A stretch of DNA of 64,000 nt from Demequina sp. NBRC 110055 (GCF_002090135.1 NZ_BBRL01000009.1:124001-188000), one strand, 5' to 3'. Counted from the stretch's first letter, positions 18,346 through 27,889 are shown. Program-made: numbers and translations. The notes: a model not told the origin generated them from the letters alone.

Positions 18346-19349
18346 GCGCGGTCGTGGTCAACGGAGCCTTCCGCTCACAACGCGTGACGGGCCAGCAGCG
18401 CTATGCCACGGAAATCGCCAACCGGCTACTGCGACGTGAGGGCGTCGTCGAGGCCCGCCCCCGCGGGAGATGGGAAGGCTCGGCGGAGCGCGAGTGGGCA
18501 TGGACCCTCGCGCGATTGCCTCGCCTTGCCGCGGGATCCACGCTCGTATCGCTGACCTCGCGAGCGCCCCTGTCGCAGGCGCAGGCGCTGGCCGTCCACG
18601 ACCTCTTCATCCTCACCCACCCCGAGTGGTACTCGCGTCGCTACATCGCGACGCATGTGCCTGTGCTGCGGGCGCAGTTGCGTCGCGCGGAGGTCATCAT
18701 TGCCGTCAGCGAACCCGCCGCCGAGGAGATCCATGCCGCGGTGGGACGCGAGGCGATCGTGGCACCCAACGCCCCGAGCGACGTGTTCAGGTCGGTACCG
18801 ACCGGCTCGATCGATCCCTATGGCCTCACGCCAGGCGACTACCTCCTCACGGTCGGCAGCCTCGACCCGCGCAAGAACCTCGACCGCCTGGCCCAGGCGT
18901 ACGGCGCGCTGGGCGACGCCACGCGCCGGACCCACCCGCTCGTCGTGGTCGGCGCGAGCGCATCGATCTACCGCGAGTCGTCCACCACATGGCCCACCGG
19001 CATGAGAGCGCTCGGATACGTTCCCGACGAGGACCTCGCGGCTCTGTACCGCCACGCGCGCGCCGTGCTCTTCCCCTCCCTCGCGGAGGGATTTGGGCTG
19101 CCGCTGGTCGAGGCTGCCGCGGCGGGCGCACGCCATGTGGTCATCTCCGACCTGGCCGTGTTCCGGTGGATCTGCGGCGACAGCGCCACCTACGTGGACC
19201 CAGGCTCGGCCGGCTCCATCACCGAGGGCCTCACCGCGGCCGTCGCGGACGATGGCCCGGCGCCCGCGGTGGATCTGACGCGCTTCACCTGGGATGGCTC
19301 CGCGTCGCGCATCGCGGACGCGCTCGGGCTGGCGAAGGTCGCAGCATGA
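18342..19349 (+). CDS. Glycosyltransferase family 4
   Basis: This 335-aa GT-B enzyme is another cytoplasmic chain-building enzyme. It has NGAFRSQRVTGQQRYATEI at the start, the nucleotide-sugar segment LTVGSLDPRKNLDRLAQAY in the middle, and the donor-binding motif FPSLAEGFGLPLVEAAAAG. It is slightly shorter than the usual 360-400 aa but shows no missing block. It overlaps both neighbours by the ATGA arrangement. Donor and acceptor are unknown. Confidence 0.89.
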   Translation: MSAVVVNGAFRSQRVTGQQRYATEIANRLLRREGVVEARPRGRWEGSAEREWAWTLARLPRLAAGSTLVSLTSRAPLSQAQALAVHDLFILTHPEWYSRRYIATHVPVLRAQLRRAEVIIAVSEPAAEEIHAAVGREAIVAPNAPSDVFRSVPTGSIDPYGLTPGDYLLTVGSLDPRKNLDRLAQAYGALGDATRRTHPLVVVGASASIYRESSTTWPTGMRALGYVPDEDLAALYRHARAVLFPSLAEGFGLPLVEAAAAGARHVVISDLAVFRWICGDSATYVDPGSAGSITEGLTAAVADDGPAPAVDLTRFTWDGSASRIADALGLAKVAA

Positions 19350-20242
19350 CGCGGTCAGGCACGACGCCACCACTGAGCAGCGCCGTCATCCTCGCCTCGG
19401 CGGGGCGCCCCGCTTTGCTTGCCCAGGCGATGGCGCACGTCGAGCACCAAAGCATGGTGCCGCGCGAGCGCATCCTGTCGGTGCCCGAGGCGTCGAGCCT
19501 GCCGGCGAGCACCGCGGGCTGGACGGTCGTCACCGGGACCACGGGCCTCGCCGCCCAACGCAATGCCGGCCTCGACGCGCTCGCCAGTGACGCGGATGTC
19601 GTCGTCTTCTTCGACGACGACGCCGTGCCGCGCGCCGACTACCTCGCCCAGGCGCTGAGTGCCTTCGCCCGCTGGCCCGACCTTGTCGGCCTGACCGGGA
19701 GGGTGCTTCTCGACGGGGCCGCGCACTCGTCCGGAGAAGTGTCGGTCGCGACGGCCGATGCCACACTCGCCCGGTCGTGGGAGGAGGCACCCGTCGGGGT
19801 GAGACACCCCCGGCGCACGCTCTACGGCTGCAACTTCGCGTATCGCCTCGCGGCGGCGCCGACGCTGCGCTTCGACGCTCGGTTACCCCTGTATTCGTGG
19901 CTTGAGGACCACGACTTTGCCCGCCGTCTCATGCGCCACGGGGCGCTCGCTGCCGTCGACGACTGTGTGGTGGTCCACCGCGGCGCGGATTCAGGAGGCC
20001 GTACCAACCATGTGCGCCTGGGCTACTCCCAGCTGATGAACCCGGTGCACCTCGCACGTTCAGGCAGCTTCCCCGCCTGGCTCGCCGGCTGGGAGATCGC
20101 CCGGCCCACAGCGAAGAACCTCGCCTATGCAGTCGCCGGGGCCCAGTCGCCGTGGCGACGCGAACGCCTGCGAGGCAACCTCATGGGCCTTGCGGATGCG
20201 CTGCGCGGACGCGACACCCCCGAACGCATTGTCGAGCTATGA
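19346..20242 (+). CDS. Glycosyltransferase family 2
   Basis: This 298-aa GT-A enzyme probably acts in the same repeat-unit assembly. It shows AVILASAGRPALLAQAM, GLAAQRNAGLDAL and the metal-binding DXD-type motif VVFFDDDAVPRADYL, followed by an acceptor region with WLEDHDFARRLMRHG. The ATG overlaps the preceding stop (ATGA), which sets the start despite a much longer open frame upstream. It also overlaps the downstream GH16 gene by 4 nt. Confidence 0.88.
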   Translation: MTRSGTTPPLSSAVILASAGRPALLAQAMAHVEHQSMVPRERILSVPEASSLPASTAGWTVVTGTTGLAAQRNAGLDALASDADVVVFFDDDAVPRADYLAQALSAFARWPDLVGLTGRVLLDGAAHSSGEVSVATADATLARSWEEAPVGVRHPRRTLYGCNFAYRLAAAPTLRFDARLPLYSWLEDHDFARRLMRHGALAAVDDCVVVHRGADSGGRTNHVRLGYSQLMNPVHLARSGSFPAWLAGWEIARPTAKNLAYAVAGAQSPWRRERLRGNLMGLADALRGRDTPERIVEL

Positions 20243-22311
20243 ACGGCGCACCGCCCGCGTACCGCCGTGGGCGCCTTACCGTCATCCTCGTTGCGGTGGT
20301 GGCCGTGCTCCTCGCCGCGGCCACGGCGGTCTGGTGGCTGGGCCGCGCAGGCCCGCCCACCGATATCGCCGTGACGGCCTCGTCCACGCTGCCTGGCACG
20401 AGCGCCCAGGCGCTCGTCGAGCGCGCACGGGCGACGCCCGCACCGTCGGTCAGTGCCGCCACCGCCCCCGTGAGGGCCACGCGTACCGCGACGTGGGCGG
20501 CCGACGGCGAGACCAGCGGCGCATGGGTGAGGCTCGCCTGGGCAGACCCGACCGCCGTCAGCCGCATCCGCATCGACGGCGCCGGCGGCTCGTATACGTC
20601 CGCCGTCGTCGAGTTTGACGACGGTAGCGCGGTCCAAGTCACGCCCGATGGCGACGGAGACGTTCTGGTCGATATCGAGCGGCGGACCGCGCGCACCGCG
20701 ACCCTGCGCTTCGCGAGCTTTGCAGCGACGGCCACGTCCGTGGGCCTGCACGCCTTCCTCATCGACGACGGCGGCGCGGAGGTGCGCCAGCCCAGTGGCG
20801 CCACGGTCACCAGTTCACGCGGCGCCGCCCCCCAAGTCGCGGATGGCGATATCGCGACGGGAGACACCGGAGCCGCGTGGGTCTCCACGGGGGCCGATGC
20901 ATGGGTCGCCTACTCGTGGGACAGCCCGGTCGCGATCTCGAGCGTCCAGGTGGCCGCCCGAGACCAGGAGTCCACCGGAGCGACCCTCCACTTTGGCGAC
21001 GGCAGCAGCGTGCCCGTCGCCGGCATCGGCCCCGCTCCTCCACCCGTCACCACGGTCGCCTTCACACCCCGCACCGTGACATCGATGCGGCTGGAGCTCG
21101 ACTCGGCCACGACGATCGTCGAGGAGTTCGTGCCGTACGGATCGGAGGCGACGCCGCCGGTATGGCCCGTCAGCGGCGGCATCGACGTCACGGCGGTCGA
21201 CGGCGCCGAGTGCTCGGCGCCACCGACTCCCGCCACTGCCTCGGCAAGCCCGCGGCTCAGCCTCGTGTGCCCCGCTGTGGGAGCACGGGTCGGCCCCGAG
21301 GCCACCATCGTGATCACCGGCCCCCCTGGACAAGTGGTCAGCGCCACAGCCTGGATCCCCGACGACTCGGGCGGAGAGACGACAGATGTAGCGGCGAGCG
21401 TCGTGGAGAGCACGGGCATCGCGACCCTCACCTTTCCCACCACGGACCTTCCCCATGGCCCCTTCGCGGTGCGCCTCGACACGCCGGGTGCCACGGCGCC
21501 GATGTACGTGCAACTGGTCAACGAGGCAGGCGAGGTCGTCACGGCCGAGTCGTCCGCGCCGCAGGGCGCGACCATGCAGTTTGTCGAGGAGTTCGACTCT
21601 CCCCTGTCGGTGACATGGGACGGTGCGGACGCGACGTATGCGGGCACCAAGCCCGCCGGCGACACGGGTTCGGAATTCGGTGAGGCCGTCTTCGTCGATC
21701 CCGCCCAAGGCAAGGAGTTACTCGCGACCGATGAGGGGTGGCTGCGCATCCGCGTCGCGCCTCTCGATGACGAGGATCCGTGGGGTTGGGATCGTCAGTT
21801 CGGCAGCGGGTTGCTGTCGTCGACATCGGTCGGAGGGGCCGGTTTTTCCGCGCAGTACGGGTATTTTGAGGCACGCATGCTGGCCCCCGCGGGCCGGGGC
21901 ACATGGCCCGCCTTCTGGATGCTCGACACCGGCAGCGCCGTGAACCCCGAGGGCCCCGCGGGCGAGGTCGATGCCGTCGAGCTGTACGGCCACAATCCCG
22001 CTGGCTCGTGCCACTCGGCTCACAACTGGCCCGAGGGCTCTGGAGACGTCACTGGCACCCCCTGTCTCGAGGACAACGGGCACGGAGACTGGGCGCTGAC
22101 TTGGCACACCTACGGCGTGCGCATCCGGCCCGGCGGGGCGGAGTACTTCATCGACGGCGACCATGTCGCGACGCAAGACGGGTTAATCCGCGACTCGCTG
22201 CCGTACTTCTTCATGATCAACCTCGCGCTTGGCGGCGGGTGGCCCGTCGCGCTCGACGGCACCGGCGGCGTCGCTGACCTCTATGTGGACTGGATTCGCG
22301 TGTCCACGTAA
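20239..22311 (+). CDS. Membrane-anchored glycoside hydrolase family 16 with discoidin-like domains
   Basis: This 690-aa protein has a single N-terminal membrane helix (about residues 13-36, VILVAVVAVLLAAATAVWWL) that acts as an anchor or uncleaved signal. Two similar beta-rich modules follow (about 70-185 and 195-300; ADGETSGAWVRLAWADPTA and ADGDIATGDTGAAWVSTGA), resembling discoidin/F5-8C-type sugar-binding domains. The C-terminal 240 residues form a GH16 lectin-fold domain with the catalytic signature EVDAVE at residues 576-581 and FFMINLALGGGWP. It probably trims or processes the polysaccharide outside the membrane. It is the last gene of the ATGA-coupled run. Confidence 0.88.
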   Translation: MNGAPPAYRRGRLTVILVAVVAVLLAAATAVWWLGRAGPPTDIAVTASSTLPGTSAQALVERARATPAPSVSAATAPVRATRTATWAADGETSGAWVRLAWADPTAVSRIRIDGAGGSYTSAVVEFDDGSAVQVTPDGDGDVLVDIERRTARTATLRFASFAATATSVGLHAFLIDDGGAEVRQPSGATVTSSRGAAPQVADGDIATGDTGAAWVSTGADAWVAYSWDSPVAISSVQVAARDQESTGATLHFGDGSSVPVAGIGPAPPPVTTVAFTPRTVTSMRLELDSATTIVEEFVPYGSEATPPVWPVSGGIDVTAVDGAECSAPPTPATASASPRLSLVCPAVGARVGPEATIVITGPPGQVVSATAWIPDDSGGETTDVAASVVESTGIATLTFPTTDLPHGPFAVRLDTPGATAPMYVQLVNEAGEVVTAESSAPQGATMQFVEEFDSPLSVTWDGADATYAGTKPAGDTGSEFGEAVFVDPAQGKELLATDEGWLRIRVAPLDDEDPWGWDRQFGSGLLSSTSVGGAGFSAQYGYFEARMLAPAGRGTWPAFWMLDTGSAVNPEGPAGEVDAVELYGHNPAGSCHSAHNWPEGSGDVTGTPCLEDNGHGDWALTWHTYGVRIRPGGAEYFIDGDHVATQDGLIRDSLPYFFMINLALGGGWPVALDGTGGVADLYVDWIRVST

Positions 22312-22312
22312 G

Positions 22313-23329
22313 TCACGCGGGCGCACCGGCGGGTACCGCGGGGGCCGCGCCCTGGCGAAACCGCGCGTCGATGAGACGGCGTGCGACGGGCATCGGCGCG
22401 AGCAACGTCGCCACCGACCACCCCGCCACGAGAACGCGAAGGCCAACCGATTCGGGACCCGGGGCAAACGGAGCCGCGAGCGCGTCACGCAGCATGCGCG
22501 CACGCGAATCCGTCGGGATGGGCCGTTCATCGGGTCTCAGGCGTTGGTGCGCGACCCTCAACTGAAGCAAGTGACGGCCGCGAAAGAGGGGACGGAGGCC
22601 GTCAGACGGGCGCCCCGCCACGTCGAGGGCGAACAGGTGGCGGCGATACGCCTGGTCAATTTGCTCACCGAAGCGTGCGTCGTCGATCAGGAGAAAGCTG
22701 CGGTTATCACCGTGCTGGCGGTAGCGCACCAACGGGGTCGGCAGGCTGACCACGTCGCCCAGAAAGGGGGCGGCGGCGAGGGTCGAGGCATCGGTATCCT
22801 CGCCGCACCGGTCCGTCAAGGGAAAAAGCTGCTCAAGGAACGATCGCGCATACGCGTTGCCCGAGCCCGGAGGGGTGGGGTACGCGGCCGTCCGTACCAT
22901 CCACCGGCGCACCTGCTGCGGCGTGGGCGGCGGGTCGAGCACGGGGAACACGCCGCCCGACGGCCTGCCATGAGCATCGATCCTCGTCATCGGGAACTGC
23001 ACTTTGCTCACGCCGTCGCGCCACGCCCGAGCAACCTCCTCAGCCACCGACGGCTCGAGCACGTCGTCCGAGTCGAGGAAGATCACCACGTCTCCCGTCG
23101 AGGCGGCGAACCCGGCGTTGCACGCCGCACGCGGGCCCGCGTTGTCCTGGAAAATCGACGTAATGCGCTCGCCGTAGGACGCGATGATGTCGCGTGAGCC
23201 GTCCGTGGAACCGTCGTCGACCACGACGACCTCGACATCGGGCCACCGGATCGCGAGGGCGCTGTCGATCGCGGCACCCACGAACGCCTCGTAGTTGTAG
23301 TTCGGCATGACCACGCTAAGTCGGCGCAT
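22313..23329 (-). CDS. Glycosyltransferase family 2
   Basis: This 338-aa GT-A enzyme begins with the textbook GT2 fold: RRLSVVMPNYNYEAFVGAAID, VVVVDDGSTDGSRDII, and the DXD motif VIFLDSDDVLEP. The ATG was chosen because GGGGGAG lies about 6 nt upstream; a longer frame from 23395 lacks a site. It converges on the GH16 gene with only 1 nt between the stops, leaving no room for a terminator. It is divergent from the flippase gene. Confidence 0.9.
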   Translation of the reverse strand: MRRLSVVMPNYNYEAFVGAAIDSALAIRWPDVEVVVVDDGSTDGSRDIIASYGERITSIFQDNAGPRAACNAGFAASTGDVVIFLDSDDVLEPSVAEEVARAWRDGVSKVQFPMTRIDAHGRPSGGVFPVLDPPPTPQQVRRWMVRTAAYPTPPGSGNAYARSFLEQLFPLTDRCGEDTDASTLAAAPFLGDVVSLPTPLVRYRQHGDNRSFLLIDDARFGEQIDQAYRRHLFALDVAGRPSDGLRPLFRGRHLLQLRVAHQRLRPDERPIPTDSRARMLRDALAAPFAPGPESVGLRVLVAGWSVATLLAPMPVARRLIDARFRQGAAPAVPAGAPA

Positions 23330-23475
23330 CGGATCTCCCCCATCACGACATGCGCGCGCGGCGAGCCCCCCCGGCGTCGCCATCACGATGCTCACAGTTT
23401 AGCGACGCCGCGCACTCGTGCGCAGGGCGAAAGGGCACCTTGGCTCTACCGATGGCATGGGCAAGCATCCTCCCC

Positions 23476-23481
23476 TACTGT
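23476..23481 (+). promoter_or_regulatory. Putative -10 element for the flippase gene
   Basis: TACTGT lies 31 nt before the flippase ATG. It fits the TAnnnT pattern seen at other promoters here and would leave a short leader containing the ribosome binding site. Confidence 0.4.
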
Positions 23482-23512
23482 GAGAAGCATCGGCCGACGG
23501 GGGGAGGCGGAG

Positions 23513-24841
23513 ATGACTGCTGTTTCCGACGCGTCTCCCGGCTACCGCCGCGCGACAGTCCTCATGACCTCCACGAGCATGCTCGTGCCACTCGGTGGGC
23601 TCGTCACCGCGCCGGTGCTCGCCCAGGGCCTTGGCGCCGCCGGTCGCGGCGAGCTCGCCGCGGCTCTCGCTCCGGCGACCCTCATGCTCGGCGTCGCCAC
23701 GCTCGGCCTGCCCGAGGCCCTCACCTTCTTCATCGCCAAACGCCCCAGCATCACGCGCCGCGCACTCGGATGGGCGACGCTCGCCACCGTCGGGCTCGGC
23801 GCTGTGAGCGTCGCACTCGTGTGGACGCTGCTGCCGTTCCTTTCGGCCGGCGACCCGGACTTGGCGCGGCTGATCCTCGTGGCGACCATCTGGAACGTGC
23901 CGGCACTCGTGGTCGCCGTGCTGCGCGGGGCGGCCACGGGGCGGCAATGGTGGGGGCTCGTCGCGTGGGAACGCATCGCGCTCACCGTTGCGCGGGTGGG
24001 CGTGCTGTTCGCGCTCCTGCTCGCAGAGCGACTCACGGTCGAGACCGCCGTGCTCGCGAGCGTCATCATGCCGGTCCTTTCGGGCCTCGTCTATGTCGCC
24101 CTTCTGCGACGCCCGCCCGCGGGAGACGACCACGAGGTCGACGATCCCCGCATCGCCGCCCCGATGTTCCGCTACGGCACCGTGGTGTGGCTCGGCAGCA
24201 TCGCGAGCATGGTGATCGGCCGGCTCGCCGGGCTGCTCATGCTTCCCATGGCGGGTGCCGAGGCACTCGGCCTGTACACGGTCGCGACCACCATCGCGGA
24301 CGTGCCTTTGGTGGTGGCCCTCGCCGTCCAGGGAACCCTCTTCGGAGTCAGCAGTCGAGCATCCGATGCCAGTCGCGTGACGGCCACCTCGCGCATCTCC
24401 CTTCTCGTCGGCCTGACCGGCGTCACCGTGATGGGAGCGAGCCTTCCGTGGTGGCTCGGCCCGCTCTTCGGCGAGGAGTTCATGGCAGCAGCGTGGCCCA
24501 CGGTGATCTTGCTGACCTCTGCCGTGGTGCTCGTTCCCGGACTGATGGCGTCCAGCGGGCTCGCGGCGTGGGGGCGGCCCGCACTGCGGTCAGCGGCCCT
24601 CGTCGCCTCTCTCGTCGTGCACCTCGCGACGTTCCTCCTCTTCGTCCCCGCATGGGGGGCCTGGGGCGCGGCGTGGTCGGGAATCGCGGGGACCACGGCG
24701 TTGACGGCAATCTCGGTCCTCGCTGGCGCACGGGTGCTCGGCGTGAGTTCCCGCGCCTTCCTTGTCCCCGGGCGCGCTGACATGATCCTGGCGAAGGACG
24801 AGGTCGCAGCGCTCCTTGAGCGCCTCACCGGCCGACGCTGA
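23513..24841 (+). CDS. Wzx-like polysaccharide flippase (MATE/oligosaccharidyl-lipid superfamily)
   Basis: This 442-aa integral membrane protein has about twelve to fourteen hydrophobic segments and the TSTSMLVPLGGLVTAPVLAQ start typical of Wzx/PST transporters. It should flip undecaprenyl-linked repeat units to the outer face of the membrane for the Wzy-like polymerase. GGGGAGGCGGAG precedes the ATG. The short C-terminal tail is charged. It is convergent with the sulfotransferase gene. Confidence 0.88.
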   Translation: MTAVSDASPGYRRATVLMTSTSMLVPLGGLVTAPVLAQGLGAAGRGELAAALAPATLMLGVATLGLPEALTFFIAKRPSITRRALGWATLATVGLGAVSVALVWTLLPFLSAGDPDLARLILVATIWNVPALVVAVLRGAATGRQWWGLVAWERIALTVARVGVLFALLLAERLTVETAVLASVIMPVLSGLVYVALLRRPPAGDDHEVDDPRIAAPMFRYGTVVWLGSIASMVIGRLAGLLMLPMAGAEALGLYTVATTIADVPLVVALAVQGTLFGVSSRASDASRVTATSRISLLVGLTGVTVMGASLPWWLGPLFGEEFMAAAWPTVILLTSAVVLVPGLMASSGLAAWGRPALRSAALVASLVVHLATFLLFVPAWGAWGAAWSGIAGTTALTAISVLAGARVLGVSSRAFLVPGRADMILAKDEVAALLERLTGRR

Positions 24842-24877
24842 CGCACGGCGAGATGCGCGCCGGCGAGAGGTCGGCGC

Positions 24878-25852
24878 TCACGCCGTGGCGGCGACGTCCT
24901 CCGTCCTCACCGCGAGCGCGCTCAGGCGCCCCCACAGGGTGCCGGCCTCGTCCTCGATGCGCCCAGCCACCTCCGCGCCCAGCCGTGCGCGCCAGGCATC
25001 GGCGACGGCGCGGCTATCGCGCTGGAGTGCATGCTGACGGTGCTGTGCGGGGTCAACCTGTGACGAGGTGCTGTCTGCGATCACCTTGCGTTCGATGCGA
25101 GGCGTCCACGTGAGGCCCAGGCGCCCAAACAGCGCACGGTACTGATCGACGGGCGCCTCGCACACGTTCTCGTGCGACATGTAGATCCAGTCCGGATGGA
25201 GGTCACGCAAGGCGAGTGCCGCGTGCGCGAAGAGCTTCCACTGAAGAATCAACGCCCCCAGGCGATCGTCGGGGTCGTGTCGATAGCGGGTGATCTCCGA
25301 CTCAAGAGGCGGGGCGAACCGATCGACGATCCCGGGCTGCCGGAGCAGCGAATCGACCTCGCACGGCCACCCCAGTTTGAGGTAACTGCTGATCATTCCC
25401 GCGGGATGACGCACCATCATCACAACGCGTGCGCCGTACTGCGCCTCGAGCCACTCCGCCGCGAAGAACGCCAGAGGGTCCTTGACGAGGGTGCGGCGCG
25501 CTCCCACGTATCGTCCTGGAGCGCGCACCGCCTCATGAACCGCAAGATGGGACGGCAACTCGCTGCGGAACCCCGTGCCCAGGCGCGCCGCCCTGGCCGT
25601 GGCACGCACGCGCGACCCCAGTCGCCCCATGTCCACGAGCGTCGCCACGTCGGCAATCGCATCGGCCGGCGCCGTGGGGTCCACGTACTGGTAGCGCTCG
25701 GAGACGCGCAATGGGTGGGGAGCCTCATCGTTGAACGGCTCGTACAGATAGAAGACCTCCGACGCCGCCCCCACCGTCGACCCGACCCACGTGGTGCCCG
25801 AGCGCGGACAGCCCGTCACCACGATGGGCGGCGCCGCTCGCCGCGCGCTCAT
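24878..25852 (-). CDS. Sulfotransferase family protein
   Basis: This 324-aa protein probably transfers sulfate from PAPS to a carbohydrate. The N-terminal 5'-phosphosulfate-binding loop is VTGCPRSGTTWVGSTVG (about residues 12-28), and the 3'-phosphate region MVRHPAGMISSYLKLGW is near residues 141-157. These are the conserved PAPS-binding motifs. Its ATG overlaps the stop of the upstream DUF6473-like gene. With that gene and the next glycosyltransferase it forms a three-gene operon (27889 to 24878), suggesting the polymer carries sulfate. Confidence 0.86.
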   Translation of the reverse strand: MSARRAAPPIVVTGCPRSGTTWVGSTVGAASEVFYLYEPFNDEAPHPLRVSERYQYVDPTAPADAIADVATLVDMGRLGSRVRATARAARLGTGFRSELPSHLAVHEAVRAPGRYVGARRTLVKDPLAFFAAEWLEAQYGARVVMMVRHPAGMISSYLKLGWPCEVDSLLRQPGIVDRFAPPLESEITRYRHDPDDRLGALILQWKLFAHAALALRDLHPDWIYMSHENVCEAPVDQYRALFGRLGLTWTPRIERKVIADSTSSQVDPAQHRQHALQRDSRAVADAWRARLGAEVAGRIEDEAGTLWGRLSALAVRTEDVAATA

Positions 25853-26844
25853 GCCCGCGCCCCAAAGCGGCGATCCGGCGCGGGTGCCGTGGACCGCGCA
25901 ACGAGGGCGCGCACCGGCTCGACCAGCGCCGCGCAGACATCCTCATGCATCTGCGGGGACGGATAGTAGGGATTATCCGTGCGCACCTCAGCGAGGTCGG
26001 GACGGTCCCTGCCGTAGTCGACGGAGATGCGCTCGCCCGTGAATCGGCTCAGGAGCGGCTGCGGTGAGCCACGGTCCGTGACGCAACGCACGTACGCGTC
26101 TGCCCACGGGCGCACCGCGCGCACCATGCTGGGGGTCACCAGCTGCGGGTAGTCGCCGAACATCGCATTGACGTCGTCGTAGCGCTGCCACCACCATGCC
26201 GCCTTCGGCGTGCGGTGAAGCCAGGTCCTGCGCTTGGAGAACCACAGCACCACGGTGGGCGCGGTGATGGCGCTCATGAGTTCGCCATAACTGTCGACCC
26301 ACGCGGTGCGCGTTTCGTCGAGCACCCTCACCACCTCACGCGGGCCCTTCACCACCCGCCATGCCTTGCGTAGTGAGCCGGGCAGCCGACGAAGATGACC
26401 GTCATGCTCGGCGAGCAGCCCCGCGTAGGCATGCGCAGCAGAAACCTGTTGGCCCGTCGTGCGGTCGGTCAGGAGTTCGAGGCCGCCGCTGGCGAAACGG
26501 CTGTTGTCCTCGCTCCGTGCAGACATCACCTGCACGACGACCGCCGCGGCACCGTTAATGAGCGGCAAGAGTTCCGGATGGCGAACGTAGAACCGTGGGC
26601 CCGCCCCGCCATAGCCGAGGTTCACGACCGGCATGCCGAGTTCGGCCTCGAGTAGTTGCGGGTACGGCTGGGTGACAAAGCACCCAAACGTCTGTGCCGC
26701 ACCCAGACACACCACGTACCGGCCGCGTTCGAGCGCCCGCGGCCGCGGTCCCCGGAACCACAGTTGCGACCCGCCATGTTGATACATCTCGTAGTCGACG
26801 ACGTCCCAGTCGCGGGCCTGATATCCCGACAAGTGATCGGCCAT
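25849..26844 (-). CDS. DUF6473-like protein
   Basis: This 331-aa soluble protein starts MADHLSGYQARDWDVVDYEM and contains HGGSQLWFRGPRPRALERGR, then VVCLGAAQTFGCFVTQPYPQ and PVVNLGYGGAGP. That order matches what I recall of DUF6473 proteins, which sit beside polysaccharide and sulfotransferase genes in other bacteria and have no known activity. The GAAQTFG and NLGYGGAG segments resemble blocks of SGNH hydrolases, so an esterase role is possible. A strong GGAGGGGAGG precedes the ATG. It lies 1 nt after the upstream stop and overlaps the sulfotransferase gene. Confidence 0.65.
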   Translation of the reverse strand: MADHLSGYQARDWDVVDYEMYQHGGSQLWFRGPRPRALERGRYVVCLGAAQTFGCFVTQPYPQLLEAELGMPVVNLGYGGAGPRFYVRHPELLPLINGAAAVVVQVMSARSEDNSRFASGGLELLTDRTTGQQVSAAHAYAGLLAEHDGHLRRLPGSLRKAWRVVKGPREVVRVLDETRTAWVDSYGELMSAITAPTVVLWFSKRRTWLHRTPKAAWWWQRYDDVNAMFGDYPQLVTPSMVRAVRPWADAYVRCVTDRGSPQPLLSRFTGERISVDYGRDRPDLAEVRTDNPYYPSPQMHEDVCAALVEPVRALVARSTAPAPDRRFGARA

Positions 26845-26845
26845 G

Positions 26846-27889
26846 TCAGTGCCTCCCCTCCGGCACGAGTACCTGCGGTTGTTGCGCGAGGAAGGCGCGA
26901 TATGCCCGCTCACACGCCGCGTCGCCAAAGAGGTCCACGGCCGTGGTGGTGAGGTCGACGTCACGCAGGGTGTTCCACCGCCGCAGCATGTCCTCGACGG
27001 CATCGGCCAACCGCGAGTCGTTTTCGAACGCCATCACGCCGTCGGCCTGGCTTGCCACCCAGTCGATGAAGGGGCTGCGGCGGGCGAGCACCATGCGCAC
27101 GCGCCCCACTCCCGCAAAGAACGCCCCGGACACGAGGTTGGCGCCTTCGCGATGCGGCAACAGCAACACATCCTGGTCGCCCAACGTGTCGAAGAACTCG
27201 GCGTCAGACAGGAACCGATCCTGAATCGCGACGTTGCCGGCCAGCCCGCGCCGCGCGACGATCTCGTGAAGCCTCGCGACGTACTCACCGTCGCCGCGCC
27301 CCGCGATGAGCAGAGGCGCGTCCGGTGGCCACACGTCGAGCACCTCGGCGAGGCGCTTGTATGGACGGATCGCGCCCATCGCCGCGAAGTGCGGTACGTC
27401 GCGGTCGTGGGGAGGGGGCGCTTCGACGGGCTCGCTGTACAGCGGGTGTGGCAGATAGTGAGCGCCATAGTGCTCGGCGAAGCTCGGGTCGTGGACCACC
27501 CTGGCATCGGCCACCCATCTCAGGAGGCGTACCGCAGCGCGTGAGAGCCAACGCAAGGAATCCTTGACGTCATGCACCTCGTGGTCGTGCACCACATGCA
27601 CGACCCGTGCGCGTGCGGTGATCAGAATTGCGGTGTAGGCAAGGAACTCGGCCAGTCCCCTGATGCTCACTCCGCGAGACTTCACGCCCACCTTGAACAC
27701 CCGGTTTTCGAGCCAATGCACCATGACGGTGTTCTCTCGCGCCCACAGCCCCCCGCATCGGCCCATGAGCACCGCTGTGAGACACAACGGACGCGGCTCG
27801 TAGCCACACCGAGCCACCATGTCGATCTGGCGCGAGATGTACGCGTTCTCCGTATTGGTGAACGGGTTCACAAAAACGATCGATTGCAT
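26846..27889 (-). CDS. Glycosyltransferase, GT-B fold
   Basis: This 347-aa protein begins SIVFVNPFTNTENAYISRQI and shows the second Rossmann domain AAMGAIRPYKRLAEVLDVWP and PLLIAGRGDGEYVARL, the GT4/GT1 pattern. The usual acidic donor motif is weak (PHREGANLVSGAFFAGVGR), so donor binding may differ. AAAGG precedes the ATG. It is the first gene of the operon with the DUF6473-like protein and sulfotransferase, and is divergent from the next glycosyltransferase. Confidence 0.82.
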   Translation of the reverse strand: MQSIVFVNPFTNTENAYISRQIDMVARCGYEPRPLCLTAVLMGRCGGLWARENTVMVHWLENRVFKVGVKSRGVSIRGLAEFLAYTAILITARARVVHVVHDHEVHDVKDSLRWLSRAAVRLLRWVADARVVHDPSFAEHYGAHYLPHPLYSEPVEAPPPHDRDVPHFAAMGAIRPYKRLAEVLDVWPPDAPLLIAGRGDGEYVARLHEIVARRGLAGNVAIQDRFLSDAEFFDTLGDQDVLLLPHREGANLVSGAFFAGVGRVRMVLARRSPFIDWVASQADGVMAFENDSRLADAVEDMLRRWNTLRDVDLTTTAVDLFGDAACERAYRAFLAQQPQVLVPEGRH

